Assembly (NCBI GenBank): GCA_011800805.1
Contig: MPNW01001456.1
Location: 1-12,701, forward strand
Direction of reading: 5' to 3'
DNA: 12,701 bases
Source of the DNA: Hirudo medicinalis
Taxonomy: Eukaryota; Annelida; Clitellata; Hirudinida; Hirudinidae
Shown: one piece after another, positions 1 to 7,356 of the stretch
Numbering within the stretch: position 1 is the stretch's first letter
Layout of the letters: each line of letters begins with the position of its first letter
The notes under the pieces: generated by a model
The model's input: the letters and a program-made list of their open reading frames with translations, nothing else
Told to the model about the DNA's origin: nothing
Databases searched by the model: none
Program-made: the position numbers and the translations under genes

Positions 1-21
1 CAGGGCAAACGCATAAATTTT
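1..21 (+). repeat. Left terminal inverted repeat of the ISAs1-type element
   Basis: Starts CAGGGCAAACGCATAAAT. It matches the reverse complement of 1159-1179 with differences at positions 7, 8 and 19 only. Confidence 0.88.
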
Positions 22-60
22 TATAAATAGATCTGCGTATATACGGAAGTTTGTAAAATC

Positions 61-1160
61 AACCATACAAACCCGTTAGGACATTTTAGTTCCTTAGAAG
101 ATTACAGAGACAGCCGTTACACCAAACATAGTTTGTTAAGCATAATCGGCATTAGTATTTGCGGCGCAGAGGATTGGCATGATCTGGAAGACTACGCCCG
201 CAGTAAATATAGAGTGGTTGCGTACTTTTTTTGGATATTGGCGCTACCCCCCCCCCACGGTGCTTTTCAACGATTTTTTAGTTTTGTGAACCCTGTTTCT
301 CTTGAAAAGTGTTTTACCAACTGGATCGCCGCCATAGCTGATATAAGCGAAGGGCGGCTGATTCACATCGATGGCAAGACCTTGCGGGGAAGCAAAACCG
401 ACGATGATAAACATTATGTACACATGGTCAGTGCCTAAGTGCAGCACCCAAGGTTTGGTGCTTGGCCAGCAAAAAGTGGATGAACAGAGTAATGAGATTG
501 CTGCGATTCCTGCACTCCTTGAATTCTTAATTATCAAAGGATCTGTAGTCACCATAGATGCAATGAGATGCCGGCATCTCATTGCATCGGCTATTATTGA
601 AAACCAGGCGGATTACATCCTGGCGATAAAGGACAATCAAAAGTCTTTGCATCAGGATATATAGGAATCTTTTGAAAATGAAACTCCGCGGGATGTGCAC
701 AGCAACAGCGAAGTGTGCCATGGCCGTATTGAGAAACAGACTACCAGCGCAATCACCAACCTATATTGAATTTGTAAAGCTTCACAATGGGAATCGCTAT
801 ACTGTATCATCCGGGTTGAAGCCGTACGCGAAGTATAAGAAAACTTCAGGAGTTCAAAAAAGCGTGCGCTACTTATCAGTAGCAAAAAAGCAGATGCTGC
901 CTATTTTCACCATGCCATTCGCACCTATTGGAGTATTGAAAATCGACCGCAGTGGTTGCTGGATGTGCGTTTTGGGGAGGATCCTTCCCAAAAACACAAG
1001 GCTAAGAGTGCACAAACCTTTTCACTGCTTAACAAAATCGCTCCCAATATGCTCAACCATTATCAAGATCCTANCAAAAAAGATGAGCACCAAAGGAAAA
1101 CGAAAAATAGCCGCCTGGTTGAATGAACCCATCTCTGATATGTTATTCAAAAACAATTAA
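61..1160 (+). pseudogene. ISAs1-family transposase, multiply frameshifted
   Basis: When intact this would be the DDE transposase that moves the surrounding element. The N-terminal associated domain reads from about 70 in frame 1 (HFSSLEDYRDSR, then ICGAEDWHDLEDYA), with the first catalytic Asp in HIDGKTLRGS near 370. At 436 a stop plus one extra base moves the reading to frame 2, which carries GLVLGQQKVDEQSNEIAAIP and the second Asp in VVTIDAM near 555. Further lesions are a TAG at 662, a TGA at 767 where the family usually has Trp, a short excursion into frame 3 around 830-870, and a last shift near the ambiguous base N at 1074. The likely catalytic Glu is in YWSIENRPQW near 930. The C-terminal end (KRKIAAWLNE) stops normally at 1160. 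No ATG is visible at the front; frame 1 is closed by a stop at 28-30. At least four frame changes and two in-frame stops make it inactive. Confidence 0.9.
557..588. repeat. Perfect 32-bp palindrome inside the transposase remnant
   Basis: The arms GATGCAATGAGATGCC and GGCATCTCATTGCATC are exact reverse complements with no loop. It sits just after the second catalytic Asp codon, where the family usually reads DAMGCQ; here the residues are DAMRCRHLIA. Length is conserved relative to the family, so substitutions rather than an insertion created the symmetry. Confidence 0.95.
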
Positions 1161-1179
1161 TATTTATGCGTCCGCCCTG
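1159..1179 (-). repeat. Right terminal inverted repeat of the ISAs1-type element
   Basis: The reverse complement starts CAGGGCGGACGCATAAAT. The repeat overlaps the last two bases of the transposase stop codon, a compact arrangement common in insertion sequences. Confidence 0.88.
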
Positions 1180-1263
1180 GCTATTGTAGTTGCTTTTTTG
1201 CAAAAATACGCAGCACATTTCGGCTACGGCTTTATAAAAAAGAGTAGATGCGGCGTGTGTGGT

Positions 1264-3198
1264 TTATTTTTTTATCCAAGAGTTGTTCACCCTGTTCCAA
1301 TCTGGCAAAGTATTTTCCGGGTCTATTGTTAGTTCTTTTATTTCGGAAGTGGTGGGTGCTATAAATGTATAAGTGCTGCTGCGCTGCCATATTTCTACCG
1401 GCAGTTGGATGGTTTGTTCTTTTCCATTGGTTTCTTTTACAAGAAGGGTAAGTGGCATTGGTATTTGTTCTAAGTTTTCGATCGTAATTAGGGCACCGTT
1501 GGCGGGCAGGTTGTCTTTGTAAGAAACGGTTTTTATTGCCTGATCTATTTTCCAATTGTTGAAGATAAACCCGCGCCAAAACCAGGCCAGATCTTCTCCG
1601 CCTACATTTTCTATGGTGCGAAAAAAGTCCCATGGCGTGGGATGTTTATACGCCCATCGGTTGATGTATTCTCTAAATGCGGCATCAAATCTTTCGGTGC
1701 CCAATACATTGTTTCGCAATAGGTGCAACACCGTCGCTGGCTTGTGGTACGCAGTAGTGCCGAGGCTTATTTGCTGAACAGCGTCGGGGATGGTGGTCAT
1801 CCGGTCTATATTTTCACCAAAAAAACCTACAGCAGATGCGCTTGTTTTAGGTCTAAAAAACTCTCCGTTGTTAAATGCTTCTGTAGAAAAATCGTTGATA
1901 AAAGTATTGAACCCTTCATCCATCCAAGCGTATTTTCTTTCATTGCTTCCTACAATCATCGGAAACCATGCGTGGCCAAACTCGTGATCAGTAACACCCC
2001 ATAGCGATTCGCCACTGGCTCGGTAGCCGCAAAATACAATTCCGGGATATTCCATCCCGCCCACTATTCCTGCTACATTTACGGCAGTGGGGTATGGATA
2101 TTCGAACCATTTTTGGGAGTAGTGTTCTATGGCCGCTTTGGCAAATTCGATACTGCGTTGCCATCCGTTGATGGTGATAGATTCTACGGGGTAGGCACTT
2201 AGTGCCATACATTTTTTACCGCTGGGGAGGTTGATGTTGGCTCCGTCTAATACAAATGCTTTGGATGCACCCCATGCCGCATCGCGTGCGTTTAGAATTT
2301 TAAATTTCCATGTGTTAGTAGCTTTGTTGGTTTTGATTCCTCTGCTTACTTCATCTTTACTTCGTATGATGATGGTTTTGTTGCTCGCCTTTGCTTCGTT
2401 ATATTTTTTGAGTTCTTCGGCCGAAAAACATTCGGCAGGGTTTAACAATTCTCCTGAACCTACTACTATCATATCGGCAGGTGCGGTTACGGAAAATTCG
2501 ATGTCGCCATATTCTAAATAAAACTCACCTTGACCCACATACGGCAATACATTCCATCCCTGCAAGTCGTCGTACACACACATGCGGGGATACCATTGTG
2601 CTATTTCATATATCCATCCGTTTTGGGTTTCCAGCCTGCCCATTCGGTCGGTTCCATATACGGGTATTAAAAAGGACCATTCTATATTTACCTTTACTTT
2701 ACCTGAATTCTTTAGCGCATCTTGCAGCCACACCTGTATGCGGGTGTCGTTAATGGTATATCTTGGATTGTATTTTTTCCCGTTTACATCTACTGTGATC
2801 GATCTAATTACCGCACCGTCTGTAAATTCGGTATTAGCCCATCGGCCACCGGCAACCGTGGTTGTAGCAGATCCGCGCGAATCCTTCTTGTAAATATTTT
2901 GGTCTAATTGTAGCCATAAAAATTTTAGATTATCGGGGCTGTTGTTGGTGTATGTAAGTTCTTCGGTGCCTTTTATAAGATGTGATGCTGTATCTATCGA
3001 TACATTGATTTTATAGTCGGCACGGTTTTGCCAATATTTAGGACCCGGTTCTCCGGATGCGCTTCGGTATTGGGTGCCGGGGTAAGGATAGAACTCGGGA
3101 TAGAACGCTTCTTGTGGATTGTATTTGGACATTGTTTGTGCAAATGAAGACATTGCCGCTATCGGGAACAGAAAACTAAGTACTAATTTTTTATTCAT
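1264..3198 (-). CDS. Secreted M1-family zinc metallopeptidase (aminopeptidase-like)
   Basis: A 644-residue protein predicted to hydrolyse peptides at their N terminus, probably in the periplasm or at the cell surface. Residues 1-21 form a signal peptide ending SSFAQ. The N-terminal beta-rich domain covers roughly 60-260. The catalytic domain has the exopeptidase motif GGMEYP (380-385), the zinc site HEFGH (405-409) followed 18 residues later by Glu428 in MDEGF, and a candidate transition-state Tyr484 in TTAYHKP. All expected M1 catalytic residues are present. The C-terminal part after about 555 is a shorter beta domain, as in bacterial M1 enzymes lacking the long helical tail. It lies 137 bp downstream of the nucleotidyltransferase on the same strand with no recognisable Bacteroidota promoter in the gap, so co-transcription is possible but not shown. 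The substrate cannot be read from the sequence. Confidence 0.93.
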   Translation of the reverse strand: MNKKLVLSFLFPIAAMSSFAQTMSKYNPQEAFYPEFYPYPGTQYRSASGEPGPKYWQNRADYKINVSIDTASHLIKGTEELTYTNNSPDNLKFLWLQLDQNIYKKDSRGSATTTVAGGRWANTEFTDGAVIRSITVDVNGKKYNPRYTINDTRIQVWLQDALKNSGKVKVNIEWSFLIPVYGTDRMGRLETQNGWIYEIAQWYPRMCVYDDLQGWNVLPYVGQGEFYLEYGDIEFSVTAPADMIVVGSGELLNPAECFSAEELKKYNEAKASNKTIIIRSKDEVSRGIKTNKATNTWKFKILNARDAAWGASKAFVLDGANINLPSGKKCMALSAYPVESITINGWQRSIEFAKAAIEHYSQKWFEYPYPTAVNVAGIVGGMEYPGIVFCGYRASGESLWGVTDHEFGHAWFPMIVGSNERKYAWMDEGFNTFINDFSTEAFNNGEFFRPKTSASAVGFFGENIDRMTTIPDAVQQISLGTTAYHKPATVLHLLRNNVLGTERFDAAFREYINRWAYKHPTPWDFFRTIENVGGEDLAWFWRGFIFNNWKIDQAIKTVSYKDNLPANGALITIENLEQIPMPLTLLVKETNGKEQTIQLPVEIWQRSSTYTFIAPTTSEIKELTIDPENTLPDWNRVNNSWIKK

Positions 3199-3335
3199 GT
3201 ATTAATTTTTTAAAGGGTTCAATTTACAGGAATTTTTATAGAATATATGTACTGCTGTTCAAAATGTGATGAGTGGTACATAACGTTTCGGGCTCATTAA
3301 ACCGGTTCTTGGGTGTCTATTTCGATGGACTTATC

Positions 3336-4091
3336 TTACAGAAACAGAGTTTCTGCAATGTTTACACTTTCAAGTTTTCCTACATCTACCCACTTATATG
3401 GGCCGTGTTCAAACCCTTTTATGGTGTGGGTTTTAGCAAGATGGAGGTAAAGATCAATTAATGAAAATTTTCCGTTGAAAGGTATATGGCCGAATACATC
3501 ATACTCAAATAAAGCTACACAATCGTAGGCTTTAGAATAGAGGGTTTCTGTAGCTATGGATATTTTTTTTTCGCCGGTGGCGGTGTTTTGCCAGCCGCAT
3601 AACGCATTGTATTCGTCAAACAGTAACTGACGACTTGTTTTTCTATTGCTTACGGCAAATGAAATAAGGGGCTTCTCTTGTTGATGGAAGTGCAGTAAAG
3701 CATTCAGATCAAAATCAGTTAAAATATCTGCGTTGCAGGTAACAAACTTTTCGCCGCAATGAAACAGATGCTTGGCATGTAGTAGCCCACCTCCGGTTTC
3801 TAACACAGCAGTCCTTTCGTCGCTGATTAATACATGGCTACCCCATCCGTTGTTTTCTCTGATGACAGCTTCTATTTGGTCGGAAAAGTGATGCACATTG
3901 ACAATCACTTCGTATACTTCGTATTTCTGTAAGTACTCTATGTTTCTTTGAAGCAGGCTTTTGCCATTAATGACGGCGAGGGCTTTGGGGTGATGATCTG
4001 TCCACGGTTTGAAGCGTGTACCCAACCCTGCACAAAATATCATGGCACGTGAAGGTGCGGGTTTACGGCTGGATGAATTGGTAGTTTGCAT
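3336..4091 (-). CDS. MurU-like sugar-1-phosphate nucleotidyltransferase
   Basis: A 251-residue NTP-transferase (GT-A Rossmann-like) that should transfer a nucleotide to a sugar 1-phosphate. It has the signature AGLGTRFKPWTDHHPKAL at 21-38, the sugar-site motif ETGGG at 98-102, the metal-binding Asp122 in CNAD, and Asp236 in KWVDVGK. The short length without a left-handed helix domain, together with ETGGG and WVDVG, fits MurU (N-acetylmuramate-alpha-1-phosphate uridylyltransferase) better than longer glucose- or mannose-1-phosphate enzymes. The gene follows the AmgK-like kinase by 27 bp on the same strand; kinase plus MurU is the known anabolic recycling pair for peptidoglycan sugars in Pseudomonas and has homologues in Bacteroidota. 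The first 16 residues are a low-complexity lead, and Met17 is a possible alternative start. Family call is firm; the MurU substrate is inferred. Confidence 0.85.
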   Translation of the reverse strand: MQTTNSSSRKPAPSRAMIFCAGLGTRFKPWTDHHPKALAVINGKSLLQRNIEYLQKYEVYEVIVNVHHFSDQIEAVIRENNGWGSHVLISDERTAVLETGGGLLHAKHLFHCGEKFVTCNADILTDFDLNALLHFHQQEKPLISFAVSNRKTSRQLLFDEYNALCGWQNTATGEKKISIATETLYSKAYDCVALFEYDVFGHIPFNGKFSLIDLYLHLAKTHTIKGFEHGPYKWVDVGKLESVNIAETLFL

Positions 4092-4118
4092 AATTGTTTA
4101 TTGCAGAGAAATATTATT

Positions 4119-5579
4119 TTAAGAAAGATCGTTTATCCAATTTTTAGCATCTTGCACGTAGTGGTTCAGCTGCGCGGTTACGTTGAATTTATTTTTTAAA
4201 TGCCTTGCAAGTGCATCGGCTGCATATACACTTCGGTGCTGGCCGCCCGTGCATCCAAAGCTTACGTAAAGGCTGGCAAAGTCGCGTTGGATGTAATCTT
4301 CTACATTAATGTCCACAATGTCGAACACGCTATGTAAAAATTCGGGCATTTTGGTTTGTTGTTCTAAATATTGAATTACTTCTTTGTCGCGCCCCGTCTG
4401 CGTTTTCATGCTGTCTATTCGTCCGGGGTTGCGTATGCCTCTGCAATCAAACACAAAGCCTCCACCATTCTCATTGTCTTTTACCGGAAGTCCTTTTTTG
4501 AAAGAGAAACTGCAAACCTTTACCACAAGGGGTGTTTCGGCAGTGGCTTGTATGGGCGAGAACTGTTCTATAATGGTATTATTGGTGCATAATTGCAATA
4601 CTTTTTCAAACTCAGTAAGCGCAATACCTATGGTATGTGTGGCGATAAATGATTGTAGATTTTTTAATGCCAGTGGGATGCTGGTAAGGAAATGTGCTTT
4701 GCGCTCGAACAAACCACGAAACCCGTAAGCTCCTAATACTTGCAGTAACCGTATTAACACATAGCCGTTGTATTGACTTTCAAAGTTGGGTCTGTTCAGG
4801 GGTTTGTGCAACAAGGTTTCTAACGTAAGCATATATTCTTTCAGCAAATGGGCTTTCCAGGCTTCTGGAAGTACGGCGCGTGCTTGCCATAGCAAAGAGG
4901 CTACATCGTATTGTGGCGCACCTTTCATGCCGCCCTGGTAGTCCAAGAAGTGTATAGATTGATTTTTGCTTACTTGTATATTTCTGCTTTGAAAATCGCG
5001 AAACATAAAAAATTTATGATCCGTATGGGTGAGGTATATACTCAGGGCTTCGAAGTCGTCAATTAGTTTTTGCTTATCGTATGGCTTACGCAATGCGTCT
5101 AAAAAATAGTATTTAAAATATAGCAGATCGGCCATAATAGCTTGTCGGCCAAATTCGCTATTGGTAAGGCATTGGCTGTAATCCAATTCTTTGTCTCCCT
5201 CTACTTGCAGTTTGGCAAGCAGTTGCAAACTTTGTTTAAACAGGTTATATACGGTCGGGGTGTAGCCCTCGGTTTCTAACCGGCTAATTAATGAAATATC
5301 GCCAAAATCTTCTTGTAAATAATACTGCCGGTCTGCGCTAACGGCGTATATACGGGCTACCGGCAATCCTTTTTGTATAAAATGATTAGAGAAGTATAAA
5401 AAGGATTCGTTTTCCGGTATGTTGGCTCCATAGGTGCCAATAACGGATTCGTTCTTATCATTCCATATTCTGAAATAGCGGCGCTCGCCGCCGGCTTGTT
5501 GCAACACATCAATTGAGGTGGGTGTACACTTAAAAGTGGTTTCGTATAATTGTTGAATAAGATTTAATTTTTCCTGCAT
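4119..5579 (-). CDS. AmgK-like amino-sugar kinase fused to a RapZ C-terminal domain
   Basis: From the Met at 5579 this is 486 residues. The first two thirds (about residues 5-310) form an aminoglycoside-phosphotransferase-type kinase: GGERRYFRI resembles the N-lobe start, FRDFQSRN carries the catalytic Asp (residue 195), and LDYQGG the metal-binding Asp (213), followed by YDVASLLWQAR. This pattern matches AmgK, the anomeric MurNAc/GlcNAc kinase. The last 130 residues match the RapZ C domain: SFSFKKGLP, FVFDCRGIRNPG, LTG-like QTGRD, and GCTGGQHRSV near residues 442-451. In Escherichia coli that domain senses glucosamine 6-phosphate. The frame stays open 36 codons upstream of the chosen start, but that stretch has unlike composition and contains the -7 promoter box, so the internal Met is preferred. 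The MurU-like gene follows in the same transcription unit. Domain calls are firm; activity and sensing are inferred. Confidence 0.87.
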   Translation of the reverse strand: MQEKLNLIQQLYETTFKCTPTSIDVLQQAGGERRYFRIWNDKNESVIGTYGANIPENESFLYFSNHFIQKGLPVARIYAVSADRQYYLQEDFGDISLISRLETEGYTPTVYNLFKQSLQLLAKLQVEGDKELDYSQCLTNSEFGRQAIMADLLYFKYYFLDALRKPYDKQKLIDDFEALSIYLTHTDHKFFMFRDFQSRNIQVSKNQSIHFLDYQGGMKGAPQYDVASLLWQARAVLPEAWKAHLLKEYMLTLETLLHKPLNRPNFESQYNGYVLIRLLQVLGAYGFRGLFERKAHFLTSIPLALKNLQSFIATHTIGIALTEFEKVLQLCTNNTIIEQFSPIQATAETPLVVKVCSFSFKKGLPVKDNENGGGFVFDCRGIRNPGRIDSMKTQTGRDKEVIQYLEQQTKMPEFLHSVFDIVDINVEDYIQRDFASLYVSFGCTGGQHRSVYAADALARHLKNKFNVTAQLNHYVQDAKNWINDLS

Positions 5580-6174
5580 GGCGCAAAGGTAGTTATCCGT
5601 GCAGTATTTGAGGATACCCGAGGCTGTTTTAGCAGAAGCAGTATGATTTAACGTAAGTTTTGTGTCGTATGGTTTGGTCATCCACAAATGTGGCTAAAAG
5701 GTGCTTTGTTGTGGTTCCTTTTTTCTTTTAACTTTAAAATTCAGGCCAATCAGCAATATTTTTTGTCCGTTCTTCCTGTGATTCATGTAATAAACTCATT
5801 GATGTATTGCCTTGGTAAAACGCCCATTTGTTACCGGACGAAGAAGGCAAAATTTTGTTAAATATTTTAAAGGCGGCGATGTAAAAAAGAAGTTGGCAAA
5901 GCTATTGAACCTATAACATTTACAAGACGTATCAACAATAATGGAAAGAGCAACAGCCACTCCCCAAAAAGTGGATGGCGGAGCATCTTCAAATGCAGCC
6001 CATCAGTCGCTATACGCATCGCCTGTGGCGTGCCGTGTCAAGGTCGCACGTCCTCCACCCCTATCCACATATTTAGAAATACTTCAATTGTTTTTTATTT
6101 TAACCATATGTGGCATATATGCAGTATTTTGTACCACCTTACCATCATTAATAAAACCCCGTAAAAAAAGTATC
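5580..6174. other. Divergent intergenic region between the kinase and the TlpA-like gene
   Basis: About 595 bp between oppositely oriented genes. It contains the candidate kinase promoter at its left end and a small inverted repeat, CCACA-AA-TGTGG, at 5683-5694. On the minus strand around 5730-5900 there is an open stretch of about 55 codons with no start codon, bounded by stops, and an overlapping short frame that starts with ATG; neither resembles a family I know. On the plus strand the frame of the downstream gene is open from 5941, but the translation of 5941-6174 (Pro/Ala-rich, then hydrophobic) looks non-coding. A near match to the -7 box, TATTTTG, lies about 45 bp before the downstream ATG but is one base short. 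Confidence 0.55.
5584..5591 (-). promoter_or_regulatory. Bacteroidota -7 promoter box for the kinase gene
   Basis: On the minus strand the sequence reads TACCTTTG, matching the TAnnTTTG consensus of the Bacteroidota primary sigma factor. It ends only four bases before the chosen ATG, so the message would start at or next to the ATG with practically no leader. I did not find a clear TTTG -33 element about 20 bases further upstream, which lowers confidence. Confidence 0.5.
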
Positions 6175-7323
6175 ATGTTAAAAAAAACAAATTTTTTAGT
6201 ACTCCTATCCCTAAGTGTGAGCTGCACGGCAATGGCTCAAAAGGTTGTATTCTCCGGCGTTGTAGATAAAAAATTCGATGGTAACAAAATTTTTGTGTTT
6301 GACGGTAACACCAAACAGAACGACTCTACCACCATTAAAAATGGCAAGTTCGTAATTGCTACAAAGTTCAAAGAACCTGCCATGTACTTTATTCTAAACG
6401 GATTGGAACGTAAAACGGCTCGAGATTTTTATTCGCCACTTAGAGTAATCGTATCGCAGCCCGGCACCATAAAGGTGGACGCTAACATGGATCAGTTTGG
6501 CGAATCGAAAGTAACCGGTTCCGAAGATCAAGACCTGATGCAAAAATATATGGCACAGGCCTCTAAAATAAGTGAAAAAATGACCAACGAACTCAACGCG
6601 AAGTATGGTAAAGAGTTTGTACAAAATCCCGGGCCAGATTCCTCTGCCAAGTACAAAGAATTTATAGAAGACTACAGTCGCCTCAGCGGATCTTCCATGA
6701 ACGACCAAAAGAATAACATCAAAAATTTTATTAAAGAAAATTCATCCTCCTTCGTTGCAGTCGTTTTATTACAAGAGGCTGCTCAGGCTATAGACGTAGA
6801 GGAGGTGGAAAGCCTTTTCAATGGCATATCGCCTAAGTTTAAAAAAACAAGTGCGGCTACACCCATTATTAAAACAATTAATGCAGCCAAAAATACAGCA
6901 ATAAGCGTTATGGCTTTAGACTTTACACAGGCAGATGTATCTGGCAATCCGGTTAAATTGTCTAGCTTTCGTGGCCAATACGTATTGCTCGATTTTTGGG
7001 CTTCTTGGTGTGGCCCTTGCCGTGCAGAAAACCCCAACGTAGTAAAAGCATATAATAAATTCAAAGACAAAGGATTTACAGTTTTGGGCGTATCTTTAGA
7101 CCAGCCTGGGGGGAAAGACGCATGGTTAGAGGCCATCCAAAAAGATCAGTTAACTTGGACACAAGTTTCAGACCTCAAAGGCTGGAGTAACGAAGCAGCT
7201 GTATTGTACGGTATTAGGGGTATTCCTGCAAATTTTTTACTGGATAAAGAAGGAAAAATTATTGCCAAAGATTTAAGAGGCGAAGAGTTAGAGAAAAAAT
7301 TAACAGAACTACTTGGCGAATAA
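6175..7323 (+). CDS. Secreted TlpA-like thiol-disulfide oxidoreductase with DUF4369 domain
   Basis: A 382-residue protein of the kind abundant in Bacteroidota. Residues 1-22 form a signal peptide (MLKKTNFLVLLSLSVSCTAM AQ); a Cys at 17 is present but the residues before it are a poor lipobox, so cleavage after Ala-Met-Ala is more likely. Residues about 24-115 fit DUF4369 (FSGVVDKKFDGNKIFVFDG). A helical linker follows to about 245. The C-terminal 135 residues are a thioredoxin fold of the AhpC/TSA-Redoxin type with the redox motif WCGPC at 278-282 and the cis-Pro at 351 in GIPANF. It should act on disulfides in the periplasm; a specific partner is not evident. The frame opens 78 codons earlier at 5941, but the ATG at 6175 directly begins a typical signal peptide, so that start is preferred. 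The next open remnant begins 33 bp downstream. Confidence 0.93.
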   Translation: MLKKTNFLVLLSLSVSCTAMAQKVVFSGVVDKKFDGNKIFVFDGNTKQNDSTTIKNGKFVIATKFKEPAMYFILNGLERKTARDFYSPLRVIVSQPGTIKVDANMDQFGESKVTGSEDQDLMQKYMAQASKISEKMTNELNAKYGKEFVQNPGPDSSAKYKEFIEDYSRLSGSSMNDQKNNIKNFIKENSSSFVAVVLLQEAAQAIDVEEVESLFNGISPKFKKTSAATPIIKTINAAKNTAISVMALDFTQADVSGNPVKLSSFRGQYVLLDFWASWCGPCRAENPNVVKAYNKFKDKGFTVLGVSLDQPGGKDAWLEAIQKDQLTWTQVSDLKGWSNEAAVLYGIRGIPANFLLDKEGKIIAKDLRGEELEKKLTELLGE

Positions 7324-7356
7324 AATCTGTAATAACAACAGTAAGAATTGATAAAA

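Larger units (their letters stand above)
1..1179 (+). mobile_element. ISAs1-family insertion sequence, full length but inactivated
   Basis: The element is bounded by imperfect terminal inverted repeats: the first 21 bases and the reverse complement of 1159-1179 agree at 18 of 21 positions and both begin CAGGGC, followed after two differing bases by ACGCATAAAT. The enclosed 1.1 kb encodes a broken transposase of the ISAs1/H-repeat type whose stop codon touches the right repeat. The total length of 1179 bp is close to the usual size for this family. The window begins at the first base of the left repeat, so the flanking target duplication cannot be checked; the bases after the right end are GCTATTGTAG. 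Boundaries are seen directly; the family name rests on the transposase. Confidence 0.88.

Noticed and set aside
1180..1263. Possible terminator for the metallopeptidase gene
   Set aside because: Only an imperfect 8-bp stem with a loop of about 40 bases and a short T-run can be drawn on the minus strand; not convincing.
2231..2907. Several open frames on the plus strand across the metallopeptidase gene
   Set aside because: They mirror a well-conserved minus-strand gene, overlap each other in different frames and resemble no known protein.
3339..3355. Small hairpin CAGAAAC-AGA-GTTTCTG at the end of the MurU-like gene
   Set aside because: A 7-bp stem lying within the last codons and next to the stop, without a following T-run on the minus strand; too weak to call a terminator.
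5580..5687. A longer start for the kinase-RapZ fusion, 36 codons upstream
   Set aside because: The extra residues have no kinase similarity, the family starts near the internal Met, and a -7 promoter box lies within the stretch.
6122..6131. Promoter -7 box for the TlpA-like gene
   Set aside because: TATTTTG is one base shorter than TAnnTTTG and no -33 element is present.
5941..6174. A 78-codon N-terminal extension of the TlpA-like protein
   Set aside because: The translation is rich in Pro, Ala and Arg with an unrelated hydrophobic run, and the ATG at 6175 starts a typical signal peptide directly followed by DUF4369.
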